In this document: piece by piece, positions 41,788 to 52,500 of the stretch
Position numbering within the stretch: the first letter of the stretch is position 1
How the letters are laid out: each line of letters begins with the position of its first letter
NCBI GenBank assembly: GCA_033558025.1
Contig: JAUCEF010000017.1
Coordinates: forward strand, 868,001 to 932,000
Reading direction: 5' to 3'
DNA length: 64,000 bases
Source: Phytophthora sp. 'mugwort'
Lineage: Eukaryota; Oomycota; Peronosporomycetes; Peronosporales; Peronosporaceae
Notes under the pieces: model-generated
What the model saw: the letters and a program-made list of their open reading frames with translations, nothing else
Databases searched by the model: none
What the model was told of the DNA's origin: nothing
Program-made: the position numbers and the translations under genes

Positions 41788-44700
41788 ATGGAGCCCGCGC
41801 CCAAGCCGCCGTCGCCGCCCCGAAAGAGCGCTTCGTCCCCGGCCAAGACGTCGGGCAAGACGCTCACGTTGGCCGAGGCCATCGCGCAGCAGCAGAAGAA
41901 GAGCAAGCCCAAGGGTCCGCCCCTGCAAATCCAGGTCCCGTTCGCCGACGTCCCAGAGCCCCAGCGCTCGTTGCCGGCCATGCGCTCTCCCGCCCACCTC
42001 GTTACTGAGCCACCCGTGACTGTCGGCAAGAGCGACAAGAAATACGGACTCAAGGAGGTCGTCAAGGGCGCGGCACCCACCATCCCGGCCGTACCCGAAG
42101 ACGACGGCCTGCACCTGACGGACCCTTCGCGCCTTTCAGACATGACAGAACGCATGAAGCCAAAGCTCAGAGTATCGGAGAGCGGCCGCTTCGAGGACCA
42201 GTTTTACCACGCACACGACGGTAGCAAGGCCATGGCCAGGCTGCGCAAGCGCGCGTACCAGAACAAGACGGTTCATATGAGCGGGAACGACGTGGAGCAG
42301 TTCTCGGACGCCGACATCATTACCAGTGGCTATTTGGTCAAGCAGGGCTCCTTCTGGAAGTCATGGAGACGCCGTTTCTTCATCCTTAGAAGAGATCGCC
42401 CCGTGTTGTGCTACTACACCTCGGCCGAAGAGCTGGCTAAGCTTGGAGAAATCGCCATCGATGAGAACACAAGAGTGCAGGCCACACCGAAGGATGGATT
42501 CCCATTCCGCTTTACTATTAAGAACGAGGGACGCAAGCTCACGCTATTCGCCGAACAGGGGGAAGAGAGCATGGAGGCCTGGATCTCGTGTATCAACGGA
42601 TGCATCGCGCAGCGAGCGAGGTCAACGTCACGTGCGACGATGGATGGATCGTTCGATCGCCGATCGGAAGGAGGATCATTCCGTACGCAGCTTCAGGCGC
42701 GTGTCTCGGAAAGCACACCAATGCTAGACGACCTTAATGTGGATCGTGCGAGTTTCTCACGAATGGAGAGCCCGCACGTCTTAAGCGGCATGAACACGAT
42801 GAAGCGTTTCTCGACAGACACGACGGTGATTCAGCAAGCTGCCAACGACTCCAGATCCGTCCGAGAGAACGAGGAAAAGCACAAACAGCAACAGCAACAG
42901 TCCAGACAGCACCGAAACTCTCGTCTGACGAGCGTTGCTTCTGCCCCCTTAGACGCGGCAAAGACTAAACCTCGACTGTTTCGGTCTTGCAGCGCCGGGT
43001 CGATTCTCACTCAGTCTGCGTCGTTTTCTGTCGCACCTCGTGCATACGACGACAATGGACTGTCAATGATGCATTCACCCTCTCATTCAGCAAGTGATCT
43101 ACAGGGGTCGCAGGTTTCGTCAAATTCTCCTCGAGCCCCAAGCCTAAGTTTACCAGGATTCAAGCCTCTCCCAAGTGTGGAATTAGCTGTATCTGTTGGC
43201 AGCAAAGCCGTGCAAGATGTTCCACAAATGCTGGTGGTTTTGTTCAATATTCGCCAAGGACAGCGACCAGAGGAGATCTCACGTACGGAGATGCGGAGTT
43301 CGCTTTCTCTTCGCTCTTGTGGCGGTGACTTTTACGCTCGAGATTTTAATGCCTTGCTCTCGGTGCCTCGAACTGCACGCTCGATGCTGCAGTTTGAAGT
43401 CTTTTCGGTGGTGAATCCTTCTTCGGAGGTCCTTGAGAATCAAAAATCGCTTGGTTTCGTGCGAGTTTCGGCTCTGGACGTTCTTTTTTCGCGGGAATCT
43501 TCAATGCTTCTGGAATGCCACCGAACGGATGCGTCCAAACAACTTTATTACCTTATCCTGGACCGGTTCGTTCCACCTAGTCACAGTATTAATGTGAGCC
43601 ACGCGTATACCTATGCGAAACATCATTTCTTGGTGGATACACAGGCCATCGAGAAGCGCAAGTCAGGTGACCTCATGTCTAGCTCTACGATGAGCTTGAG
43701 GGGTGGCTTGAGCTACAGCGAACTGCTTCGCGGTCAGATGAACTCGTCGACAGCCAATCACGTGCTTGTTTCCGAGGAGTTGTCTGCGTCGTACGTTTCA
43801 GTGTCGATGACCATCGCGTTTCTCAAGTATCTCCAGCGGCGGAATGTCACCCGCATAGATGAGGCGAAGCAAGTGATTTACGACATGAGGCAGCATATTC
43901 AAGCAAACACAGCTACTAATTCTTCGACCACTCGCGTTCAAGAGGTGGAAGACCGGATGCGTGACGTGGAACTTGAAATGGCTCATTACATGCGCCTTCA
44001 CGCCTCGTATCAAGAAAATCTGAAACGATACGAGACTATGTTTGCATCGCTCGAGGATGGACGGGAACAGGGCATCACTGGGTGTCTGAAACGTAGCAAC
44101 ATGAAGAAGGACAAGGCAACGGCATTCATGGCTACTAATCTTAACTGCCACCTTGTGCGCGGACGACGTGTGTACCTTAGTGATGACGTCGATCGGAGCG
44201 AACAAGCTCGAAGAGGAAGCTTAACGTCTACATCGCTGGATGATGGATCTGGATCTGATGACAGCGACAGCGAGATGTCGCTTACGTCTGAGTTTGTGTA
44301 CTCAGTAGTTACTCACGGCTGTGCTTCAGCGCATATTATGGGCTTTAAAGAGGGCGGTCTGCGTCGTCTTCAGCAGCAGTTGACGTCACAGAACGCATCA
44401 GACCCGCGTCTGCGAGAGCGTATCGAAATGAGAGAGGATGTGGTGCGTTCGCAAGTGCTAGCAATCGCAGGAGCTTCGTTCCTTAATGCAGTGGGTCTAG
44501 CCGCAACGAGTGGGGGACAGCACCGTCAGCGTTTGCAGCTAGCCTGCTCAACAGGGTTCTTGCTCAGCATCGAATCATTGCTGAGTACGGTTGGAGCTGA
44601 AAAGGGTATGCTTGAGGATATGTCGGAGGGTGTTCGGTGGCTTAACAGTGTTGTGAGCTTCCAGCTTGTCCAATCTGGAGAAGCTAACCCCCACATGAAG

Positions 44701-45405
44701 ATGTCCAAGTGTGTTAGTGTGACGAGCACACCCACTGGAGACCATGTCGTGGTTGCGTTTGCGGTGCCGCCTGATGTGTTTGCGAAACTCCCGGATGTGT
44801 TGCAACAAGGTCATGCCATTAAACTTCACGGAGTGATGTTTACACAAGGAATCAACGAGATGCAGTCGGTGGCGAATCACTATTTAAATTCCAGTCTACA
44901 GGACGAGTTGAATTCGGAGAATGTGCAGATGTTGCAGCGGTATTTCCGAGTTTATCAGACGCAAGTGCTCGCTAGTGCGGGTGATGACAAGAAACGTGAA
45001 GCAGATTTAGCCGAGCTAGCGGAGCTTCAATCTGAAATCGAAGCACTCACTGGCCGCCTCAATATTCGCACGGAGAATATGCAGAAAAAGTTTGTAAACA
45101 TTTTAATCGCGTCCAGCGATATTTGCCGACGTTTAGGTGCTGGTCGAACGACGTGCTGCAAGAGTGGAAAGGACCGCACGGCAATGTCAGTGACATTGGA
45201 GACATCTCGTTTGCTTGTGGACCATTTCCACGTCAAGCAGGGTGTGCATCTCTGCAACGCAATGAGGGAACGTGGTGTTCGACGCGTGAATGTGCTGGCG
45301 AACACTGGCAAGACGAAATTTGCTTTCAATTCGTTCCAGCTTAAGTACATTCCTGACTGCTACAAGCCGCCACTTGCTTGTGCAGACTCTCATGTATCCT
45401 CTTAA
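41788..45405 (+). CDS. PH-domain inositol polyphosphate 4-phosphatase-like protein (INPP4 type)
   Basis: 1205 aa, intronless, from the ATG at 41788 (MEPAPKPPSPPRKSASSPAK); the frame is open 23 codons upstream without ATG. PH domain about 175-275 (SGYLVKQGSFWKSWRRRFFI; FTIKNEGRKLTLF; MEAWISCINGCI). A C2-like region about 470-580 (MLVVLFNIRQGQRPEEISR; LGFVRVSALDVLF). The C-terminal catalytic loop CKSGKDRT starts at Cys1124, a CX5R dual-specificity-type phosphatase loop with Lys residues in the positions typical of INPP4A/B, which remove the 4-phosphate of PI(3,4)P2. Expected at endosomal or plasma membranes. Animal INPP4 has a C2 but no PH domain, so the front end is unusual. Confidence 0.88.
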   Translation: MEPAPKPPSPPRKSASSPAKTSGKTLTLAEAIAQQQKKSKPKGPPLQIQVPFADVPEPQRSLPAMRSPAHLVTEPPVTVGKSDKKYGLKEVVKGAAPTIPAVPEDDGLHLTDPSRLSDMTERMKPKLRVSESGRFEDQFYHAHDGSKAMARLRKRAYQNKTVHMSGNDVEQFSDADIITSGYLVKQGSFWKSWRRRFFILRRDRPVLCYYTSAEELAKLGEIAIDENTRVQATPKDGFPFRFTIKNEGRKLTLFAEQGEESMEAWISCINGCIAQRARSTSRATMDGSFDRRSEGGSFRTQLQARVSESTPMLDDLNVDRASFSRMESPHVLSGMNTMKRFSTDTTVIQQAANDSRSVRENEEKHKQQQQQSRQHRNSRLTSVASAPLDAAKTKPRLFRSCSAGSILTQSASFSVAPRAYDDNGLSMMHSPSHSASDLQGSQVSSNSPRAPSLSLPGFKPLPSVELAVSVGSKAVQDVPQMLVVLFNIRQGQRPEEISRTEMRSSLSLRSCGGDFYARDFNALLSVPRTARSMLQFEVFSVVNPSSEVLENQKSLGFVRVSALDVLFSRESSMLLECHRTDASKQLYYLILDRFVPPSHSINVSHAYTYAKHHFLVDTQAIEKRKSGDLMSSSTMSLRGGLSYSELLRGQMNSSTANHVLVSEELSASYVSVSMTIAFLKYLQRRNVTRIDEAKQVIYDMRQHIQANTATNSSTTRVQEVEDRMRDVELEMAHYMRLHASYQENLKRYETMFASLEDGREQGITGCLKRSNMKKDKATAFMATNLNCHLVRGRRVYLSDDVDRSEQARRGSLTSTSLDDGSGSDDSDSEMSLTSEFVYSVVTHGCASAHIMGFKEGGLRRLQQQLTSQNASDPRLRERIEMREDVVRSQVLAIAGASFLNAVGLAATSGGQHRQRLQLACSTGFLLSIESLLSTVGAEKGMLEDMSEGVRWLNSVVSFQLVQSGEANPHMKMSKCVSVTSTPTGDHVVVAFAVPPDVFAKLPDVLQQGHAIKLHGVMFTQGINEMQSVANHYLNSSLQDELNSENVQMLQRYFRVYQTQVLASAGDDKKREADLAELAELQSEIEALTGRLNIRTENMQKKFVNILIASSDICRRLGAGRTTCCKSGKDRTAMSVTLETSRLLVDHFHVKQGVHLCNAMRERGVRRVNVLANTGKTKFAFNSFQLKYIPDCYKPPLACADSHVSS

Positions 45406-45507
45406 GAAGGCTAAGATCTCTGGCTGATTTTGCAAGATGGAGGTAACGTGTACCGTGTTTAGAACCATATGTGAGTTGAGTTCGTTGTGCGCTGTAGGAT
45501 CGAAGTG

Positions 45508-46426
45508 TCAATCCCAGAATGGATCATTCATCGTTTTGAGCTCCTTCTCTCGTTTCCGACTGCGCTGCAGTTTCTGGACCTGCAATATTAATTGTCGATT
45601 AGCGTCTGGACGTCACAAACGTTTATCAGGTACACACCGCGAATCGAAGCTTTTGGTCGTGCTCGTCGTTGCTCTGCTCAAGTTGTTCGACCTTTGCTTG
45701 GAGGGTAGCCACCTGTGGGTTAAAGTGCAGGGCTTTATGGAGCTCAGCCTCCAGCTTGCTGATCTGCTCTCGGTATTTTCGACGAAGTTCGTGCTAACAG
45801 AGAAAGATTAGATAGGGAATCGATACATACACCAAGACGCATTCCCGTTCTACCTGCTGATGAAGTAATTGTGCGGCAATTTTTTCTCCAAGTGCCGCCA
45901 CTTCGCCGCGTTGAATTCGCAGAGTATCTTGTTGCTCCAGAAGGTGAATCAGCAGTTCATCCTTTTCATGCGACCCAATTTTCTGTAGCGCGGCGTTCAA
46001 GGAAGGTAAAATACTACCGTCATCTTCCTGGGGTTCGACGCTATGGCCTTGCTCTTGCTGCTGGTTCTTCTCATGTTGCCATAGATTTCGCAATTGAGTC
46101 GCGAGGTCCTCTATTGATGCTGACGAAATGGAGAGATCCGATCTGACAGTGACTTGATCTTTTACATTTGACGTTGCTGTGCGGTAGGGACTTGAAGTTG
46201 ACTGTGAGCTATTTGTCACTTGTTTGCTAGTCCTGGCCTGAAGAGCAGTGTGGGTTTCCATGGCTCGTTGCAAGCGTATAGTAGCTGGGATCTGTCGACG
46301 AGACAAGGAATGAATCGAAGTGGTCTCTTACCACCGGGGACGGATAAGGGGTAAAACACTTACTGGTAGGCGTTCATAACATCCATTATTACCGCTGATT
46401 GAAGAGGAGCGCGAGTGCGATGCCAT
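45508..46426 (-). CDS. small coiled-coil protein, four exons
   Basis: Not recognised by family. Exons 46426-46364, 46291-45854, 45793-45638 and 45579-45508 join in phase 0 with GT-AG introns of 72, 60 and 58 bp, giving 242 aa from MASHSRSSSISGNNG to NDPFWD. The first about 75 residues are Ser/Thr-rich and probably disordered. From about 80 onward it is Gln/Glu/Leu-rich with heptads (EDLATQLRNLWQHEKNQQQE; LEQQDTLRIQRGEVAALGEK; HELRRKYREQISKLEAELHK; LQAKVEQLEQSNDEHDQKLR), so a long coiled coil. The short conserved-looking end KTMNDPFWD may be a binding motif. Structural or scaffolding role is a guess. Convergent with the phosphatase gene. Confidence 0.78.
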
Positions 46427-46919
46427 TGTTGGTGAAGGTGAACAGATATTCGACTAGGTAGATTTTCGCGAAGAGTCGCAGCACATTTGCTATTGTACTC
46501 GCCACAAGTCATTGGGGCAAAATGCAGCCGTTGGATTAGCTGCTTCGCGGACCGGAAACCTATAGCGACATTTAGAAATAGGGTGCAAGGTTGGGTCTAG
46601 ATTTAAAAAAAGCGATCAGAATCGGCCGAATCACACGCGTTTTTGCGCTACGTACCAATTTACAAACGCATTACAGGAGCCTCAGAGAATCTGATTGGTG
46701 GGAACACAAAAACACATGGATTTGCACGAAAAAGTGCAAGCTGAGACAGGAATATCATCCAGGAGATTGTAACCATATAATTAGAACATAAAAGCCAACA
46801 TTATTTTAGAGAGGCAGCTTGTCTCTGCTGCCATGAGCTGATTCTCCGCCTTGCTCGTAGTACGTGCTTATCAAATTTCACGCGTTAACGACACATACCT
46901 GATAAGGAGCTGACTTTGC
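46427..46919. other. intergenic stretch, coiled-coil gene upstream region
   Basis: Contains the presumed promoter of the minus-strand coiled-coil gene. A plus-strand 66-residue frame (46591-46791) is coherent but unrecognised and probably chance. It marks the edge of the gene-rich core. Confidence 0.4.
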
Positions 46920-46998
46920 CAAGAAGCTACATCTCACCTCGAACTTGATGTCGTTGTTGGCAGTGTTGTCGTCCATGACCATCGTCACGGTGGCATGA
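46920..46998 (-). pseudogene. distal half of a reading frame split by the gypsy insertion
   Basis: Minus-strand residues ATVTMVMDDNTANNDIKFE continue, without a frame change, the frame at 55192-55041 once the gypsy element and one copy of its CATGA duplication are removed. A GTGAGA follows (possible donor) about 25 codons after the junction. See the partner entry for identity. Confidence 0.5.
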
Positions 46999-47364
46999 TG
47001 TAACTGGGTTACATGAAGAGTGCCAGGTCACCCTTCAGAGCAGGTGTACCCAAGTACATTAAGTGATGTAGCTAAACATCACTATGACGTCGACGGTAAT
47101 GACGTCATGGATAGGTACCACAGATATGGTACAAAGACCTCAGAGCCACTCAATAAGATAAAATCTCGGATACTTTACAGGTGACTTACAGTTAGTATGA
47201 AGGCGCATTAAGGAGATGACCTATAAATATATTCATCTTATATCTACCTAATTTTGGTAGCAGTCCCCACAGACCAGGGATTAGTGAACTGCCGTCCACT
47301 GAGAGTTTGTATACTCTCCGGAAGTCACAATTCCTGTGCGCAAGGTGTTGTGTGCCCCGTCATA
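46999..47364 (+). repeat. 5' LTR of the gypsy element
   Basis: 366 bp. It begins with the palindrome TGTAACTGGGTTACA. It contains GACGTCGACGGTAATGACGT (CRE-like palindromic cores) near 47088-47109 and TATAAATA at 47222-47229. It ends near CCGTCATA, with the terminal CA mutated to TA. Confidence 0.92.
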
Positions 47365-47432
47365 CTTCGTAGCACTTGTAGTCAATCCACGCTTACGCGG
47401 GTTACTACCTGAAACCTCTGGGTCCTAGCAAC

Positions 47433-48440
47433 ATGGACCGGAATGAGTTTCCTCATCTGAACGACTCACAGTTCGAGCCAGTTCGTAAGATGACTGGCAT
47501 CTTTGGTATGGATGCCTGCGCAGCTTGGCGTCGTCAACGCAAGCCGAGCAGGTCGAACGCGTGACCGCACTCGACATGCATGAGCGGGGGCTCATCGAAC
47601 ATGTTCGGGCAACCTGCAATTTCCGGCCGCAGAGCCGAAACCAGTCTACCCCAAGCCGTTAAGGCTGAAGGTAAACCCTTACGAAGGGAAGGAAGCTGAA
47701 AACCTTCACTTCTGGGTGCGAGAAGTAGAGCTCGCAATGGATGCGGCTCTCATCTCTTCGGAGCACCTCTGAGTGGCTTTCGCCCTCTCCAACCTTAGCG
47801 GGCGTACTAAGAGTTGGGCGTATACGCGGGAAGCGACAACGCCTGGATGCTTCGCATCCTGGGCTCAGCTGTTTGAACAGCTTAGAGCCGCGTTCTTCAT
47901 ACCGCCAGCGGTCATGCTTCCTGTCATGTAAACACGGAAGACGTGAGCTGCACGAGTACATCCACGAGATGCGGGAGCTCACCGCATCCACGTGGGAAAC
48001 CAACTCCATGAGCACGTCAAAGTGACGGTGTTCATGGACGGCCTAAGAGTAGGCCCGGCCCGCACCCAGCTATTTCGGGTGCAGGCCAATACTCTGGAAG
48101 AAACGGTCCAAGTCGCCCTACAAGGGGAGTACAGTCACCGCCAGGTGTGCATGCCAGCGGTGATTTGGCCAGGGGCTGCGACACCCAAGTCGCGGAGGCC
48201 CCAGCGGGCCAGTTCCCATGGAACTTGGGCTCGCTGAGCAGCATGATATTCGCTGCGATAGCTGTGGTAAGCTAGGGCACATGGCATGTGTGTGTCCTGT
48301 GGTGGTGGTGGGGACAACGAAAGCGTTTCCCTCCCAAGTCCATCGCGCTCAAGGGTCGCTGGCAAAGGCCGCGACCCCACGAGCAAGGGAACGTAGGACA
48401 CCAGTAGGGCCCCCGCCCCTACTGAGGAAGATCTGAGTCT
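47433..48440 (+). pseudogene. gypsy gag, broken
   Basis: Starts at ATG 47433 (MDRNEFPHLNDSQFEPVRKM). After a frameshift a capsid-type block follows (NPYEGKEAENLHFWVREVEL, then WAYTREATTPGCFASWAQLF) with internal stops. A zinc knuckle CDSCGKLGHMACVC, with C-x2-C-x4-H-x4-C spacing, is encoded at 48254-48295 in the frame starting at 48218. Gag packages the element RNA; this copy cannot give a full-length product. Confidence 0.75.
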
Positions 48441-48689
48441 TCATAAGCGGTGCGCAGGTGGCGCGCCCCATGGAGACTTTGCCCCTGAGAGTCTTTGCAC
48501 TCTCGAATCGAAGAAGGGAAGCATTTATCGTAGTACACGCAAAGTGTACGGGAATATACCCATCCCTTCCGAGTCTTGATCGACTCTAGGGCGTCGAAGA
48601 ACTTCGCACGCCGCCAGAATGTTGCGGAGAGCAGCAACAAGTTGGCCGATGCTTTACGAGAAAGCAAAGGCAACGGGACAGTGTCAGTA

Positions 48690-51600
48690 CAACTGGCCGG
48701 CAGCCACTATCCTAGAGATGAACACGTATGACCTGGGTATGCCCTGGCTCGAGAAACATGAGCCATGAATCGATTGGCGATACAAAGCCATCGGGACAAG
48801 CCGGCCCGCAGTTACTGACAGAGGATTGGTGAGTCATGTTCCCACCTCTGCTAGGAACTGGGGCGTCTGAAAGGGGCGTCGGGATGCAAGGGCATCCAGC
48901 GAATTTTTGGGAGCCGCCGACGTATTGAGCGACTACCTAGAAGCGGTGGAAGCAGAAGCTGCACCTGGTCGAGTGCGGCAGTCCGTACAGAATAGCCCTC
49001 ACCCCCGCCGGAGTCTAGACCGACCGCTGAGGCTTCAAGAGTGGCGGTTCCCGGAGACACCGACCAGGTGGGTAACCTAGGTCCACACCAAGTCACCCAG
49101 ACAGAAACTGGCGAGGAAGGCGCAGAATGCGCTTCCCGTATGGGTAACCTTGTCCACACCAGCCACCGAGACCATAACTGAAGAAGAAGTGGCGGAATGC
49201 AATTCTTTTGTGAGTAACCATGTTCCACACGAAGCCCTAGAGGCTTTGGACGTCGTCAATGAGACGTCTACAGACGTGGGTAACGCAGTACCACGTCACG
49301 GTCGCGTCGACGACATAATCGACACCGCAAGTCGAGTCTGAAGTCATTTCAGACTGGATCGCTTCAAGCGACTCGGAACGCAGGGCCCGGGTTCTTCCGA
49401 CGCGGCCAGTCGAAGAGTGTTATCACATCCTCGACGGCGAGACCGGCCATCGGGTAAAGGCAGGCGGCATCCAGCTAGAGCCGCTGCCAAAGGTGTCAGA
49501 GCTCCTGAACCTCGAAAAGTTGACGCCGACAGATTTCCTGGCCGACCTGAAGGTAGGAGGAATCGCGAAGGTGGTACTCTTGAAGCAAGAGTCCACTCCA
49601 AAGGAATTGAATTCCTCCTCGGTTATGGACGAGGACGTCCTGGAGGCATTCTCCTCCCAGCGTGCCTCGAGCTTGGGTTCTGAGATTCTCTAAGGATCCG
49701 AAAGATCCAATGCATCCTTTGATGAAGGAGTTCGAGGACGTGATGTCCAAGGATCCACCGTCTCAACTTCCACCGGATCGTGGGATCAGGCACGAGATTG
49801 ATCTCGTGCCGGGCACAAAGTACTGTGCCACCAGACAATGGCCACTGCCTCGAGAGCAGTGCGAGGTCATTGATGCCTTCTTCGCCGCAAAGGAAGGCAT
49901 GATGCGGGAATCGAAATCCCCGCACTCGACACCAACCTTCTGCGTTCGGAAGCCGAACGGAAAGTGCCGTCTGGTTCATGCATTTTAATAAGCTGAACAG
50001 CGCAACACCCATCCCGCGAAAGGATGTGTTGTTAAACAACATGGCCGGGTGCGATTTATAGAGCACCCTGGATCTGGTGGACGGATGCTACCAGATCCTG
50101 ATGCACGAGAGCGACATCCGGCTCACCGCAGTGAGCACCCCGAGCGATATGCTCTGGGAGTGGCTGGTGATACCACAGGGCCTGTCTAATGCCCCGGCGA
50201 CGTTCAATCGCCTGGTCATACAGTTGTTCAGACCACTGCGTGCGTACGCACAGTCGTACTTCGACGACATCTTCGTCCATAGCCGTACTGAGGGAGGCAA
50301 GACGGCTATGGAGGTGCATTTGGAGCACCTTCGTCGAGTGTTGGAGGTTATGAGAGCGGACAAGCTCTATGCCAACATCGACAAGTGCGTCTTCGCGGCG
50401 TAAGAGCTCAAAGTTCTCGGTTGCTTCGTTAGCAACGTCGGCGTTCGAGCCGACCCGGAGAAGGTCAAGGCCATTTCGGCTTGGCCAACGCTAAGGTCCC
50501 AGAAGGACCTGAGGAAGTGATGGTGCTGACAAACTACCTCCATAAGTACAGCGAAGGGTACGCGGGTCTGGCTAGATCCTTGTCGTATCTTCTGAAGAAG
50601 GATACGGACTGGCACTGGGGACGTAGCACCAGGAAGCCTTTGAGAATGCCAAGGCAAGCCTTCAGATAGCGCCTGTCCTGGCACTGCCGGACGAGACGAT
50701 GCCGTTCAGAGTCGTCTGCGATGTATCCGATTATGCAATCGAATGTGCATTGCTGCAGCACGATGCAGCAGGACATGAACGAGTGATCTCGTTTCAGTCC
50801 AGCCACTCATGGCTGCGAACGTAACTACCCTGTTCATGACAAAGAGCTGCTTGCCATGAAGTGCGCCCTTGTCAAGTTTCGGGTGAACCTCCTGGGTCTC
50901 AGCCCTTTGTGATTTACACAGATCACACATCCTTACGGACGGCGGCGAATTTCGCCCCATTTGACCCAACGGATGGAGAGGTGGCTGTCCTTCTTCGCGG
51001 AATATAACTTCCGCGTCGAGTACAAGCCTAGCAAGCTCAACGTGCTTGCCGATGTGTTGTCACGCAGGCCGGCCTATGAGCTGGCGAAATATAAGTCGCG
51101 CCACGACCGATTTATATGATCAGATACGCATGGCGTATCGGGGCGATGAATCCCTGGCACCTTTGGTACGTTTCCTGGCCGCTGGCAAGGAGCCAAGGCC
51201 GAGTGGTCCCCGCCACGTCAGAGAGCCCGGCTCCATCGATACGAGTGGGCCGATGACCTGCTCTAATATCGAGTGGATCCCCATGAACAGCTCGGGTAGT
51301 CGTTTCAAGCGACGAGGATCTCATGCTTGACATCCTAGAGGAGGCGCACGATGCGCCGTTCAGCGGTCACTTGAACCGCGAGAAGACCTTCCAATCGGTC
51401 TCTCAGTACGTTTGGAGGACCCACATGTACAAGTGGGTCACACAGTACGTGAAGACATGTGAAACATGTCAGCGGGTGAAACCCGCCGGGCACGTCTCGG
51501 CTCCCTTGCAGAGCCTGCCCGTTCCAGCGGACTGCTGGAAGTCGATGAGTCTGGATTTAATCTTCGGACGTCAGCCGACGGCCACGGAACACCGGCATCT

Positions 51601-52500
51601 TGGTGTTCGTGTGCCGTCTGAGCAAGATGGTGCGTCTTGCTCCGGTCAAAGACACAGTTACTGGGGAGCAGGCTGCGAAGCTATTCCTGGATGGCGTTTT
51701 CCGCCATCATGGTCTGGCGGAGACAATTGTCTCGGATCGTGATCGCGGTATTACCGCTGCGTTCTGGCGAACGCTGTTCCAACTACTTGGAACAAGGCTG
51801 CACATGTCCACTGCCGATCATCCTCAGACGGATGGACAGACGTAGCGTGTCAACCGAGTGCTTGAGGACACTCTACGCAGTGTCTGTGCGGAGGATCCTC
51901 GCACTTGGTTAGAAGCCTGCCAGTAGTTGAGTTTGCCCTCAACACTGCGGTTCACGCATCGACCGGGTATACCCCGTTCTATCTGAATGGCTTACGCCAT
52001 CCACGGGTGCCGCTTACGTTGCGAGGCAACAGCCCGTCTTCAGTTCTAAGCGGGGGAGAGGCTCGGAAAGCGCTTACCTGCCGAGTATCGGAGATGAGAC
52101 CGATTTCTTTGCGGAAACAAGTGGAGTATGTTATAGACACCAGGCTGAACGTAAGCAGCAGAGTCCGTGATGTCATCGCAGAGGCACAGGACAAATAAAA
52201 GAAGTACTCAGACAAATACGGAAGAGGAAACTTAAACGTGTATAATGTGGGGGATGTAATCCTTCTATACGCTAGGAACATACTACTTACCACGGTAAGT
52301 TCCGTTGGGCCAACGAGCTGAGGCACCGCTTCATTGGACCCTTCGCGGTCCTGGCCAGGCATGGTGCGGCATGTACGATTGACCTGCCTAAATCGATGAC
52401 GGCCCCCTCGACGTTCTACGTCGGCCGTCTGAAGCGGTACCATGATCCGCAAAACACAGCCCCCAGCCCTACAAAGCGAAGCTGCGACTCTTCTCTCTGA
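48690..52500 (+). pseudogene. gypsy pol (PR-RT-RH-IN), many stops and frameshifts
   Basis: Protease-end block YDLGMPWLEKHEP then stop then IDWR (about 48725-48785). RT N-terminal part 49662-49988 (HEIDLVPGTKYCATRQWPLP; TPTFCVRKPNGKCRLV). RT core 50077-50403 with LVIPQGLSNAPATFNRLV and the catalytic YFDD at 50257-50268. RNase H about 50680-50940 (VVCDVSDYAIECALLQHD; VIYTDHTSLRT). Integrase zinc region 51323-51500 (HLNREKTFQSVSQYVWRTHM; CETCQRVKP), catalytic core about 51600-51900 (IVSDRDRGITAAFW; TADHPQTDGQT then stop then RVNR), tail with FIGPFAVLARHGAACTIDLP and FYVGRLKRYHDP, ending at the TGA 52498-52500. More than ten lesions. Confidence 0.88.

Noticed and set aside
41698..42155. Minus frames of 138-147 residues over the phosphatase 5' end
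   Set aside because: Opposite the well-supported coding start; Gly/Ser/Leu-rich and without motifs.
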